This document shows, piece by piece, positions 1-8,184 of a stretch of DNA of 16,371 nucleotides; position 1 is the first letter of the stretch, and every line of letters begins with the position of its first letter. The notes under the pieces were generated by a model that worked only from the letters and a program-made list of their open reading frames with translations, had not been told where the DNA came from and searched no databases. The stretch spans positions 1 to 16,371 of the forward strand of contig WJLA01000098.1 in assembly GCA_014728765.1 (NCBI GenBank), read 5' to 3'. This DNA comes from Candidatus Peregrinibacteria bacterium (lineage in GTDB: Bacteria > Patescibacteriota > Gracilibacteria > UBA1369). Made by a program: the position numbers and the translations under genes.

Positions 1-10
1 CAACAAGGAT

Positions 11-16
11 AAGGAG
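11..16 (+). promoter_or_regulatory. Strong Shine-Dalgarno sequence AAGGAG
   Basis: AAGGAG sits 5 nt before the ATG at 22, an ideal position for pairing with the 16S rRNA 3' end. It fixes the start of the small ORF that follows. It stands out because almost no other gene in the window has a recognisable Shine-Dalgarno sequence. Confidence 0.6.
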
Positions 17-21
17 AGGAT

Positions 22-225
22 ATGGAGACTTTTGGAATATTGGTGATTGCCGCCGGTGTAATAATTGTGACAGCGATAGCAATCAGGCTCGGGGCCTTTC
101 GCTCAAAAAGAGACTACGGTTTTCTCAAGGACGAGAGAGGGGCACGGCTGGTTTCAGCCGGAGTTCTGAGAAAAACCTCACGAAAAAAGCTCTCTGCAAC
201 AGTGACTCCTCTGCCTCGATTGTGA
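22..225 (+). CDS. Small single-pass membrane protein, unrecognised (67 aa)
   Basis: I do not recognise this protein. Residues about 5-22 form one hydrophobic helix rich in I, V and A, and the remaining 45 residues are strongly basic (runs such as RKTSRKK near residues 50-56), which suggests an N-terminal anchor with a basic cytoplasmic tail. Support for a real gene is an ideal Shine-Dalgarno 5 nt upstream and a strong intrinsic terminator 18 nt after the stop. It differs from every other gene here: 61 of the 120 bases at 61-180 are G or C, it uses codons such as CGG, CTC and GGG, and it ends in TGA. It could be horizontally acquired, come from a different replicon, or be an assembly join at the window edge. 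The promoter, if any, lies outside the window. Confidence 0.45.
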   Translation: METFGILVIAAGVIIVTAIAIRLGAFRSKRDYGFLKDERGARLVSAGVLRKTSRKKLSATVTPLPRL

Positions 226-238
226 GTCAATCGATTGA
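216..238 (+). repeat. Nested inverted repeats around TCAATCGATTGA
   Basis: The perfect 12-bp palindrome TCAATCGATTGA occupies 227-238. Its left part can instead pair with the sequence just upstream: TCGATTG (216-222) against CAATCGA (228-234), giving a 7-bp stem with a 5-nt loop that covers the stop codon of the small ORF. The two structures exclude each other, and both lie immediately 5' of the terminator stem. No known binding site is recognised. Confidence 0.4.
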
Positions 239-243
239 GTGCT

Positions 244-278
244 GGGGGGCTTCATAAGAAGCCCCCCTTTGCTTTTTT
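244..278 (+). terminator. Strong intrinsic terminator
   Basis: GGGGGGCTTC (244-253) pairs perfectly with GAAGCCCCCC (258-267) around the loop ATAA, followed by TTTGCTTTTTT. A 10-bp G+C-rich stem plus a U-rich tract is a textbook factor-independent terminator for plus-strand transcripts. The U-tract runs into the stop codon of the minus-strand gene ending at 277. Read on the minus strand the same hairpin follows that gene but is not followed by Us, so there it may act only as a 3'-end stabiliser or weak block. Confidence 0.85.
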
Positions 279-3200
279 AGGCAGCTTTTGCTTGTTCTTC
301 AGCTTCTTTAGCCTCAGCTTGCTCGGCTTCTTCTTTGGTCATAGACATACCACTGATACCTTTGATACCGGATCTTAGCTTGGTTAACTTTGAGAATTCT
401 GATTTATTATCTCTGGCAAAAGTGATAATTTTCTTTTGAACCAAGTTAAAAACCTCATTAATATCGGAATCGGATATTCTTTTGTTTTGAATTAATAATG
501 TGTTTATTATTTCTTCCAGTTGAGAATCATTAGTATTTTTTGCCACTCCAAGTAAGAATTCTTTTACAAATTGTCGAGAGTTATCAGAAAACTCTCTGAC
601 TGTTGTTTCTTTGTCAACTTCCGGCTTGGAATTCCAAGTTGGCTCATTAAAACTTAAAAATCTTGTGGATTTGCTTTCCACCTGGTTTCTTAATACAGAA
701 TCATAGAAAATAAATGCGGAAATCATTGAAGCAAATTCTTCAACTCTTAAAGCTTCTCCACTTTGCGCCAAATCCGCTTTGATTTTCATCTGATTATTAT
801 ATCCGGCATACATGTTTTTAAGCAAAGTCAAGTTTTGGCGACCTCCATAACCTTGTCTTAGCAAATGTTCAATATCAGTAGTTTCAGAAAGAATTGGGCC
901 GACATGGTAAAACAACATCGGATCGACATTGGCCGATGATTTGTCGGATATTCTGGTTTTAACTCTTTTGTGAGTTAAAACTTCTCTTTGTATCCAATCC
1001 ACCATATTTTTTCCAGCCTTGAAGGCTTTACTACCTTTTTCACCCTTGGCCATGTTTGCTTGAACATCAGGAACAACAACTTCTCGATAGAGTTTTTGAA
1101 AATTATTAAAGGAAAGTTTTCCTTTTTCTCCTGTAGGATTACCGTTTTCGTCAACTTGTTCATGCCCTACCGCAAAAAATATGAATGCCGGATTTTCCTT
1201 CATTGATGCAATATATGGATAAAATCTCGAATTAGCTATCAGAGTTTCTCCATTTTTGTTTTTCACACCCAGAGCCGTAAAAAGCAACATAAGGGAGTCT
1301 TCCATTTTAAACTCATTGGCCATTCCATATTCCAATAATCCATCAAAAGTTGCGGCATCTACCGTTCCTCGATTATTGATATGGTTATATAGCATTTCTT
1401 GAAGCGTTTCCAATACACCACCATGCAAAAACTCAGTATTATGAAAATTGTTGTTGGCATATTGTTTTTTCTCATTATATTTAGACATGTTAGAGCTATA
1501 CATCGAAGAAAAGGTACCTTCTCCATAGTATTCATCAATTCTCAATTCAAGTTGATCTCTTTTAACAACTCCCTCTTTTTTATCTCCAATGACAACTAAA
1601 TCATTTTGATGATCCGGATATTTTTCTCCATAAGTCGCAGGGGGCAAAACTTTATTAAGATGCTCATGTAGTTTTTCATCATCTTCCCACCTGACAAGTC
1701 CCAGTTCGCATGCAGATTCCAGTGCAGCTTTCAATTTGTTTTTGGTTTTGGCTTTGAAAACTTCTTCCAATCTTTCAGAAGGAGTCATAGTCTTTTCCAT
1801 TCTTTCTTTGATTGCTTTAACTTCATCAGCATCCTCTCCCGCTTTAAGCTCTCTGTTTTTGTCAGATAAGCTACTAACAAACGGCATACCTTTATAAAAT
1901 TTTTCACCGACTTCTCCGACCTTTCTATTAGTGGTTTTTTCGCGTTTCTTTTCAAAAAATTCTTTGATTTGTTTGAACATTTCATAAACTTGCATTGCAT
2001 CCATGTAGACTGTGTCTTTGGCAAAAAAATTATATACACTTTTTAAAATTCCCGGCTTATCTGCAGTTTTTGCTGATTCTTTTTTACCTTCTTGAATGGA
2101 CTTATTCCTATCTTCAAGCTCCTGTTCATATTTGTTTTGATATTCTTTGATTTTTTTCTCCAAATCACTATCGCTGGTTTCCGATGAAGCCATTCTTTGT
2201 GCTTCTCTTTCCGCTCTGGTTTCAGGATCAGCAAGTTCCACACCATTTTCTTTAACCCATCGCAAAAAATCAGTTGGGGACTTTTTTTCTCCATTATCAA
2301 AAGTGATTTCTTGATCATTGGCATCAGTGACAACATAAATATTTTCCTTTTGATCGTCATACATTAAATAAATAGGCTTTGGGGAATTTATATTGATAGG
2401 GGGATAATGTTCAGTTCTTTGAAATTTTTTATTCATAGAATCCGTATGCTCCTCCAATTTAGAATTCAATTCTTGCAGGTTTTCAATTAACGGAAAAACC
2501 AGCATTTTTTTATACCATTTGGAAAATTCACCATAGGTAAGCTTTTCTTTAATGGTGGCCGATTCTACGCCTTTTTGCGGATTAGCTTCTTCGATGATAA
2601 CAGGTCTGGAAAGCTGTATTGTATTTGAAGAAAGTGGTTTAATTTCAATTATTTCGGACTGATTGTTTTGTTTATTAAAAAATTCAAATTTTGAGCCTTC
2701 TCTAATTTTTCCTGAAATATTAAGCTTAGACTCCAAACTACCCAATGAATCAATTTTTTCCGAGACATTATTGACAGAGATCATTCGCTTAAAATCCGCA
2801 GCTGTTTTTAATTCAGTTACTTTTTGAGTTTGACCGACAGGAATATAAGAATATTCAATAGTTGGCTGAGAAGGTTCGGCTATATCAAAAATTTCGTCTT
2901 GTTCTATCCATTTAACAGGATTAAATGAAACAGATTCAATGGTTAAAGTAACTTTTTGTCCTGAATGATCAGGATTTAATGGATCAATAAGCCATACCTC
3001 AGATTCGAGTTCAGTACCTTCTTCAATTTGCAAACCGGTAGACTTGCTTAATTCTTCCAGATGTTTAGCTTTTTTCGCTTTGTGTATAGCTTCATTTTCT
3101 GCTTTTCTCATATATTCAGTCAAAGTTCTGGATATTTCACTAAGCTCATTAATTGACTTTTCAAAGGCCATTTCTCCATTTTTCAATGACGTAAAAATTT

Positions 3201-3960
3201 TACTTAATTTTTGATAATAAGTGCTTTGATTAGTCCTGTCGTATTGATTTAGTTTAATTAAAAAATTTTCTTTGATTCTTTTTATTTCCTCCGGTGACTT
3301 CGGACCTTTGCTGAGAAGACTTGAAGCTTGGTTTTCGGTCAATTTGTTTTCAGATTTTAATCTGTTAACTATAGTATTGATAGTGTTATGTTTTGCTCTT
3401 TTCAGAAAATCAATGTCTTGTTCCGATAAAGCCTCCAAAGAGCTATTGTTGTTGTTATTTTGAATTTTCTCTATCTCTGATAATAAAGGGTTAATATTAA
3501 TTGCTCCCGCAAAACTTAGAATATCTTCTTGATTGAACAAATTTAGATTATCTTGATCTTTCAAAGATAAAAGTGATTGCAAAAAGATTCTTAATTTCCT
3601 ATCTGCTTCAATAGTGACACTTCTTGCTTTTTCGGAAGAAGTTTTCAAATTTTTAATTCGTTCAATTATTGCTTTTTCATCAGCATTTTCAGGGTCAATC
3701 AAGCCCTCTTTTCCTGACAACTCAGCTAGAATCGTGACTTTTTCAATTTGGCGATTAATTTTTTCACTGGCATGTTTTGTGATTAAACTAGGGACTTCAA
3801 GCCCTCTTGTTTTGTTGCTATCAGAATTTTCCGGTGACTCCGAATTTCTCTCGGGTGTATTACCGGGTTGCAGATTATTAATATAAACCAATCTAGCCGG
3901 CATAAAGGCATTATCATTTTTTTGAATGTCGCTAATTTTATTATGGAAATTCTTTTGCAT
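277..3960 (-). CDS. Giant soluble protein of the T4SS-like cluster, unrecognised (1227 aa)
   Basis: I do not recognise a known domain. The protein has no signal peptide and no convincing membrane segment, so it is probably cytoplasmic. Residues 1-60 are low-complexity; 60-310 are charged, helical and coiled-coil-like with an asparagine run at 168-172. Residues about 313-570 hold three beta-rich stretches, each ending in a short helix with an aromatic/basic motif (AADFKRM 387-393, YGEFSKWYK 476-484, PTDFLRWVK 562-570), which may be diverged repeats. Residues 590-740 are again highly charged, 740-1200 look like a compact helical domain, and the tail 1209-1227 is almost only E, A, K and Q. It lies 81 nt after the VirB6/TrbL-like gene with its own possible promoter, and is the last gene before the convergent terminator. 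I infer a cytoplasmic partner of the membrane complex; that is not shown. No Shine-Dalgarno precedes the ATG. Confidence 0.85.
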   Translation of the reverse strand: MQKNFHNKISDIQKNDNAFMPARLVYINNLQPGNTPERNSESPENSDSNKTRGLEVPSLITKHASEKINRQIEKVTILAELSGKEGLIDPENADEKAIIERIKNLKTSSEKARSVTIEADRKLRIFLQSLLSLKDQDNLNLFNQEDILSFAGAININPLLSEIEKIQNNNNNSSLEALSEQDIDFLKRAKHNTINTIVNRLKSENKLTENQASSLLSKGPKSPEEIKRIKENFLIKLNQYDRTNQSTYYQKLSKIFTSLKNGEMAFEKSINELSEISRTLTEYMRKAENEAIHKAKKAKHLEELSKSTGLQIEEGTELESEVWLIDPLNPDHSGQKVTLTIESVSFNPVKWIEQDEIFDIAEPSQPTIEYSYIPVGQTQKVTELKTAADFKRMISVNNVSEKIDSLGSLESKLNISGKIREGSKFEFFNKQNNQSEIIEIKPLSSNTIQLSRPVIIEEANPQKGVESATIKEKLTYGEFSKWYKKMLVFPLIENLQELNSKLEEHTDSMNKKFQRTEHYPPININSPKPIYLMYDDQKENIYVVTDANDQEITFDNGEKKSPTDFLRWVKENGVELADPETRAEREAQRMASSETSDSDLEKKIKEYQNKYEQELEDRNKSIQEGKKESAKTADKPGILKSVYNFFAKDTVYMDAMQVYEMFKQIKEFFEKKREKTTNRKVGEVGEKFYKGMPFVSSLSDKNRELKAGEDADEVKAIKERMEKTMTPSERLEEVFKAKTKNKLKAALESACELGLVRWEDDEKLHEHLNKVLPPATYGEKYPDHQNDLVVIGDKKEGVVKRDQLELRIDEYYGEGTFSSMYSSNMSKYNEKKQYANNNFHNTEFLHGGVLETLQEMLYNHINNRGTVDAATFDGLLEYGMANEFKMEDSLMLLFTALGVKNKNGETLIANSRFYPYIASMKENPAFIFFAVGHEQVDENGNPTGEKGKLSFNNFQKLYREVVVPDVQANMAKGEKGSKAFKAGKNMVDWIQREVLTHKRVKTRISDKSSANVDPMLFYHVGPILSETTDIEHLLRQGYGGRQNLTLLKNMYAGYNNQMKIKADLAQSGEALRVEEFASMISAFIFYDSVLRNQVESKSTRFLSFNEPTWNSKPEVDKETTVREFSDNSRQFVKEFLLGVAKNTNDSQLEEIINTLLIQNKRISDSDINEVFNLVQKKIITFARDNKSEFSKLTKLRSGIKGISGMSMTKEEAEQAEAKEAEEQAKAA

Positions 3961-3981
3961 GATAATCTTTAATCTCTTGTT

Positions 3982-4009
3982 ATTTTAATATATTTTCTAC
4001 TTTAGTCAA
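3982..4009 (-). promoter_or_regulatory. Candidate sigma-70-type promoter for the 1227-aa gene
   Basis: On the minus strand TTGACT (4009-4004) and TAAAAT (3987-3982) are separated by 16 nt, each one mismatch from the bacterial consensus. Transcription would start near 3975, about 15 nt before the ATG at 3960. It fits the only large gap (81 nt) in the five-gene cluster, so the last gene may be both co-transcribed and independently expressed. Confidence 0.45.
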
Positions 4010-4041
4010 ACTCCTAAAACCTAATGATTTTTTTACTACTT

Positions 4042-6429
4042 TTATTGCTGATCATTATTTCCAGGGGTTGTTTCTTGATCTTCTGGTGGGGGTTGTTGTG
4101 GGGGTTGTTGTTGAGGTTGTTGTTGGGGTTGCCCACCACCGGCAGTTCCGTTAACTATGTTTTGTGCCAATCTGTCTGCACCTACCGGATGCATGCCTTT
4201 TTTGTCGATGAGCAGAGTTTCTATTTGTTTTTTTCTTTCTTGTCGTTGTTTTAGTCCTGAATCCTCTAGGTGCTTGTTAAGATCTTGCGCAATCCTGATT
4301 TGTTCCGGTTCAATTAAAATCGCGCTTGTTTTATTATCAATCTGAAGCTCATTTGCTTTTTCTGCGGCCTTTGTTAAGGCAACTTGCTGAGTACTTCCTC
4401 CTGAATCAGCTTGTCTGATTATATCGTTCTTTTTGTTTGGATTTGTTTCAGCTTCAGCTGCTTGAAGTGTTTTCTTTGAAGCCTCTATAAATCTGTCCGC
4501 TGCCATAGTAATACCTGCACTTTTAGCTTCATTGGCTGCTTTTTGAGATTTTTCCTGATGAGCTTTAACATAATCATCAACAGGCTTGGCGAAGGCATTA
4601 GGATTTTTTTCTTTAATCTGTTGAAAATCTCTAACTTCAACACGTCCTTCTTCCAGAGCTTTGGCAAATGCTTCCACACTTCTGTATCTAAGCCCTTCTT
4701 TGTCAAGCAATCTGGCCCAATCCGATCTATCTTGTCTGATTCTTTGAGCAAGTTTTGTTCCTTCAGCTTTATCGATTTTGTCTGTTGGTTCATAAACATC
4801 AATATTATCTCTAATCAAATTCAATCTCTCTTGATGATTTTTTGCTGCATTAAATTGCTGACTGAACTCTTTAATATCAGGTGTAGCTCCAAACAATTCT
4901 CTGTATTCCCCTTGTTGCTTTTGTATCCAACGTTGCGGAACTCCCGCCAGTGTTCCAAGTGCAGCCACACCAACGTTTTTCTTCTCTCCTTTTTGAGTAG
5001 TAACAGGAATGATAGGAAAATATAAAGGTGCTTTGGCCAAACCTGTCGCGGCTCCAGAAATAGTAGATCCAATACCTTTCACAAAGTTTGCACCTCTACC
5101 TTTGTCCAGAGAATCAAAGACCGCCATCCAAATGAAAGCCGCAGTGGCCAGTCCCGCTATCAGGTCTTGCAATGTACTGATAGGTAAAGAATTCAAACCT
5201 CCGGCGAATGTATTAACAAAAAATCCAGATTTTGCCGCCTTGAGGTTGACTATAATTAAAAATCCGATTGTTAAAACTATTGATATGTTTATCGGTATAA
5301 GTGCATGCGTAATAAACTGTTGTCCAACGGAATTTTCTCCGGTGGTAGCTCTTTCCGCCAATCTACTGATACCGGTCAGTCCAAGTGCTATTAATGGTGA
5401 CAATACAATTGTTATCCATAGAACTACAACTCTGAACAATAAAGTAATAAATAATGCCACAAATGCCGTACCGTAAATAACATACAGTACAACGGCAAAA
5501 AGTGACGAAATACTTAAAGAAAACAGATCATCCACTTTTTTTACATCAATTTTGGGTAATTCGGTAATTTTCATAAATTCCACAGCTAAAATCAATGAAA
5601 CATTCTGAGCCTTAAATCCTTTGAAAAGATTTTTTCCAAAATTGGTTAATTCGTACCTCGTTGTCGTGCTTTGTTCTGTCGCGCCAGATGCTCCACCTCC
5701 CGAAGCGTCTGTAGCATCACCACCTGAAACCGGCTGACAAATATCAAAATTTATTGTAGTAGTATCCGGATCATCACTTGAGGTTGAGCCAATCTTTTTT
5801 TTAGTTTTATTGATTGCTTCAGTCAATGGTCCGCAAATTTCGTCAGACAATTCTTGTTCCGTGGTTATACCGCCGGCTAATAATGCCGGTTTAGATTCAT
5901 CAGAGCTGCCTTCCGGCTCAGATTGAATCATTTCCGTAGTTGTTGGGATGGCAAAAATTGCAGTTGAAACAACATTAACGGTGTCCAAGACAAATTTGGT
6001 ACCCACAAAAGAAAAATTTACGGCAATCAGAGCAATTGCTATTTTAGGAAGAACAACTCTAATTTGGAATTCTTCTTTTGACCAACCTGCAATATTAACT
6101 ATTGCCACAAATAATAAAATCAGAATCAGAAAAATATTTACAAAATCTCTAACGGCTTGCCAAATATTTAAAATAATATCTGACATTCCATTTCCAAACA
6201 ATAAATCATTGCTCAAGAGACTTCCGATCATCAGAATGATCGGCCAAAGCAATACCTGCAAAAATGCCAGGAACAAATTGATCAATTCAAAAAAATTGGC
6301 AATCATATCATTGGTGGCCTCTGGTATTTCAAAAGTTTGTGCGCCTGCAAATTCCGGTAAAAATATGATTACAGAAAAGAATAAAAGGTAAATAATTTTT
6401 TGATTTTTAAGAAATTTTTTGTAAAACAT
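4042..6429 (-). CDS. VirB6/TrbL-like polytopic membrane protein of a T4SS-like cluster (795 aa)
   Basis: Residues 1-30 form a signal peptide (hydrophobic 11-25, likely cleavage after AGA at 28-30). Membrane segments follow at about 48-72, 96-114, 128-158, 304-332, 335-352, 374-396 and 418-437. A large loop at 160-300 contains two cysteines (C199, C231), possibly a disulfide if extracytoplasmic. The C-terminal 350 residues are soluble and helical and end in a pure proline/glutamine tract (767-782). Many helices packed around a big loop, after a signal peptide, resemble VirB6/TrbL inner-membrane channel proteins of type IV secretion systems; the segment around 85-160, with its VLPKIAIALIAVNFSF motif, resembles proteins I recall as common in CPR genomes. 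The family is inferred from architecture, not from a search. The start lies 4 nt after the previous stop, so translation is probably coupled. Confidence 0.8.
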   Translation of the reverse strand: MFYKKFLKNQKIIYLLFFSVIIFLPEFAGAQTFEIPEATNDMIANFFELINLFLAFLQVLLWPIILMIGSLLSNDLLFGNGMSDIILNIWQAVRDFVNIFLILILLFVAIVNIAGWSKEEFQIRVVLPKIAIALIAVNFSFVGTKFVLDTVNVVSTAIFAIPTTTEMIQSEPEGSSDESKPALLAGGITTEQELSDEICGPLTEAINKTKKKIGSTSSDDPDTTTINFDICQPVSGGDATDASGGGASGATEQSTTTRYELTNFGKNLFKGFKAQNVSLILAVEFMKITELPKIDVKKVDDLFSLSISSLFAVVLYVIYGTAFVALFITLLFRVVVLWITIVLSPLIALGLTGISRLAERATTGENSVGQQFITHALIPINISIVLTIGFLIIVNLKAAKSGFFVNTFAGGLNSLPISTLQDLIAGLATAAFIWMAVFDSLDKGRGANFVKGIGSTISGAATGLAKAPLYFPIIPVTTQKGEKKNVGVAALGTLAGVPQRWIQKQQGEYRELFGATPDIKEFSQQFNAAKNHQERLNLIRDNIDVYEPTDKIDKAEGTKLAQRIRQDRSDWARLLDKEGLRYRSVEAFAKALEEGRVEVRDFQQIKEKNPNAFAKPVDDYVKAHQEKSQKAANEAKSAGITMAADRFIEASKKTLQAAEAETNPNKKNDIIRQADSGGSTQQVALTKAAEKANELQIDNKTSAILIEPEQIRIAQDLNKHLEDSGLKQRQERKKQIETLLIDKKGMHPVGADRLAQNIVNGTAGGGQPQQQPQQQPPQQPPPEDQETTPGNNDQQ
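4084..4131 (-). repeat. Pro/Gln-coding tandem repeat
   Basis: This stretch encodes residues 767-782 of the VirB6/TrbL-like protein, exclusively P and Q. On the plus strand it reads as imperfect copies of a GGGGTTGTTGT-like unit. Such tracts change length by slippage and usually form extended flexible tails that bind partners or cross wall material. Confidence 0.7.
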
Positions 6430-6433
6430 TTTA

Positions 6434-8176
6434 CTAAGTTAGTATTGCAAATAATGATATGCCTCCACCGGCAACCGCTGATCCGGCTGCTGTACCAGCT
6501 GCGACTCGCAAACCCCATTTGATGAATCCCGGTCTTTTTTCGGCTGAAGACTGAGCTGCTTGAACTTGAGGTGATTGTCTAGTGGGAGCTTGAAGATTCG
6601 CTTTCGCCGCTTGTTGTTTAAGACGAAATTGTCTTCTTTTTTCCGCATTCACTTTAGGTTGGGGGATCTCTTTTTGTTCTTTATCAAGCGATTTAATGGG
6701 ACTCTTTGCTTTTAGAGTTTGACCGGGCAGAGTTAAAGTGAATTTTTCTCTGGATTTGACTTGTTGAGGTTTCTTTTGAGTTGTTGACTTGCCTTGTTTC
6801 TTTCTCTCCAGTCCTGGTCTTGAAGAGGTTGGAGATGGAATTGGTATACCAAGATTTCCGTCCAAAGGTTGAACTGCGTCAATTTTTGGCTCAACCGATA
6901 TTTTTCCCACTTGATTGCTTGGTCTAGCTTGATCTCTTGCCAACTCGGGATCTTTCAACCTTTCCGCTTCTTCAAACATTTTACCCAGTGACATTGATTC
7001 AAGTCGCGGTAAATCTTTTTGAGGTAACTCAAGATCAGGAGAAAGAGAATCAAAGTCTCCCATTTCACTATCATTTGGTCTTCTCACTTGATGAACTATT
7101 TTTTGATCTCCTCGAATGTCAGGTATATGTTCCGTTACCAAATAGTCTTGATTGTCTTCATTATCATGAATAACAAAACTAATGTTGTTGCCTACACCAC
7201 CACTGATGTCAAATTGAACTTCTGCGGCATCAAATGGGGTAGCCGTTTCCTTACCGGGAGTTTTGATAGTTTTAGTAACAATAGAAAAAGTGATCGATCC
7301 TCCACTGGCAATAACGAAGTCGGTTTGCAGTTTTTTTCCAAGTCGTCTATTTAATCCTCTGTTAATTTTAGAAAAACTCAAAGTATTTAATCCATCTGCG
7401 TTGATTGTGAATCCGGGAAAACTTTCGGGATTGAATGGAATAACATCTCCCTCTTCAGTCACAAAAACATTTTTACCTCTACCTTTGAGTGTTTGTTTGA
7501 TGATATCTGCAATTTTTTGATTAGGGTCAAGCTTTAAAGCCGCTTGAATCGCTTCATTAACGGCAGATATATCAGCTAGAGTCAGGGTTTGATCAAATTC
7601 ACCGGAAATTCCTTGCACAAGCAATCTATCGGTAAGATTATGATAAGGATTTTTTGCACTATCTTGTTCGGAAAGCGCCGGTTCTTCAGGTTGAGGTGAA
7701 GGTTCAACATGCAGATTTTCAATAGCGTTAACTGCGGGCAAAAGTATAAAATTGAATAGTCTTCTGTCAGTGTCTTCATCATAAGTTAATTTGTCCTTTT
7801 CAGAATCATATTTGGGTCTCATGAATTCCCTGCTTTTTCCTTGATCCGTGATATTATAATAACTTTGTTTAACAGAATTCAGGAAAGCCAATAAATCTTC
7901 TCTCCTGCTTCTATCAGCCAATGGGTTTTTGCCTCTTTCTTGATAAGGAAAGTAAGAACCTTCCAGAATCGAATCAATTTCTTGCACTTTGGCTATTGAT
8001 TGAATGGTTTTTCCAACCTCACCTTTTAAGTTAATGCTGGTTAACGCCTCAAGAACAATAGCTTTGTTTCCATCCAGCTTTTTGCCTTGTCTTTGTCGTT
8101 CAAGATCACCAAATATTTCAGCTATCAGATGCTTTAAATTTAGCTTTATTTCTTGATTTATTTGATAATTAGGCAT
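6434..8176 (-). CDS. Tail-anchored protein with beta-rich core, unrecognised (580 aa)
   Basis: No known domain is recognised. Residues 1-150 are helical and charged; 155-175 are a proline/glutamate linker; about 185-235 are helical; about 236-365 are beta-rich, with an aromatic/glycine-rich stretch and SGG repeats (291-293, 325-327). Residues 410-549 are K-, Q- and P-rich and probably disordered. The last 24 residues (556-580) form one hydrophobic helix with small residues in register (GTAAGSAVAGGG), a glycine zipper that favours helix-helix packing. There is no signal peptide, so the topology is a C-terminal tail anchor with a large cytoplasmic part. The gene starts 8 nt after the previous stop, without a Shine-Dalgarno, and ends 4 nt before the VirB6/TrbL-like gene. 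I infer that it docks on that membrane complex. Confidence 0.8.
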   Translation of the reverse strand: MPNYQINQEIKLNLKHLIAEIFGDLERQRQGKKLDGNKAIVLEALTSINLKGEVGKTIQSIAKVQEIDSILEGSYFPYQERGKNPLADRSRREDLLAFLNSVKQSYYNITDQGKSREFMRPKYDSEKDKLTYDEDTDRRLFNFILLPAVNAIENLHVEPSPQPEEPALSEQDSAKNPYHNLTDRLLVQGISGEFDQTLTLADISAVNEAIQAALKLDPNQKIADIIKQTLKGRGKNVFVTEEGDVIPFNPESFPGFTINADGLNTLSFSKINRGLNRRLGKKLQTDFVIASGGSITFSIVTKTIKTPGKETATPFDAAEVQFDISGGVGNNISFVIHDNEDNQDYLVTEHIPDIRGDQKIVHQVRRPNDSEMGDFDSLSPDLELPQKDLPRLESMSLGKMFEEAERLKDPELARDQARPSNQVGKISVEPKIDAVQPLDGNLGIPIPSPTSSRPGLERKKQGKSTTQKKPQQVKSREKFTLTLPGQTLKAKSPIKSLDKEQKEIPQPKVNAEKRRQFRLKQQAAKANLQAPTRQSPQVQAAQSSAEKRPGFIKWGLRVAAGTAAGSAVAGGGISLFAILT

Positions 8177-8184
8177 ATTTGTTT

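Noticed and set aside
277..3960. EF-hand-like segment near residues 937-951 of the 1227-aa protein (DENGNPTGEKGKLSF)
   Set aside because: The spacing of acidic ligands does not match the calcium-loop consensus and the final glutamate is missing.
4543..5025. 160-residue plus-strand frame opposite the VirB6-like gene
   Set aside because: It lies wholly inside a well-supported longer gene on the other strand, and its phenylalanine/serine-rich translation is typical of an antisense shadow.
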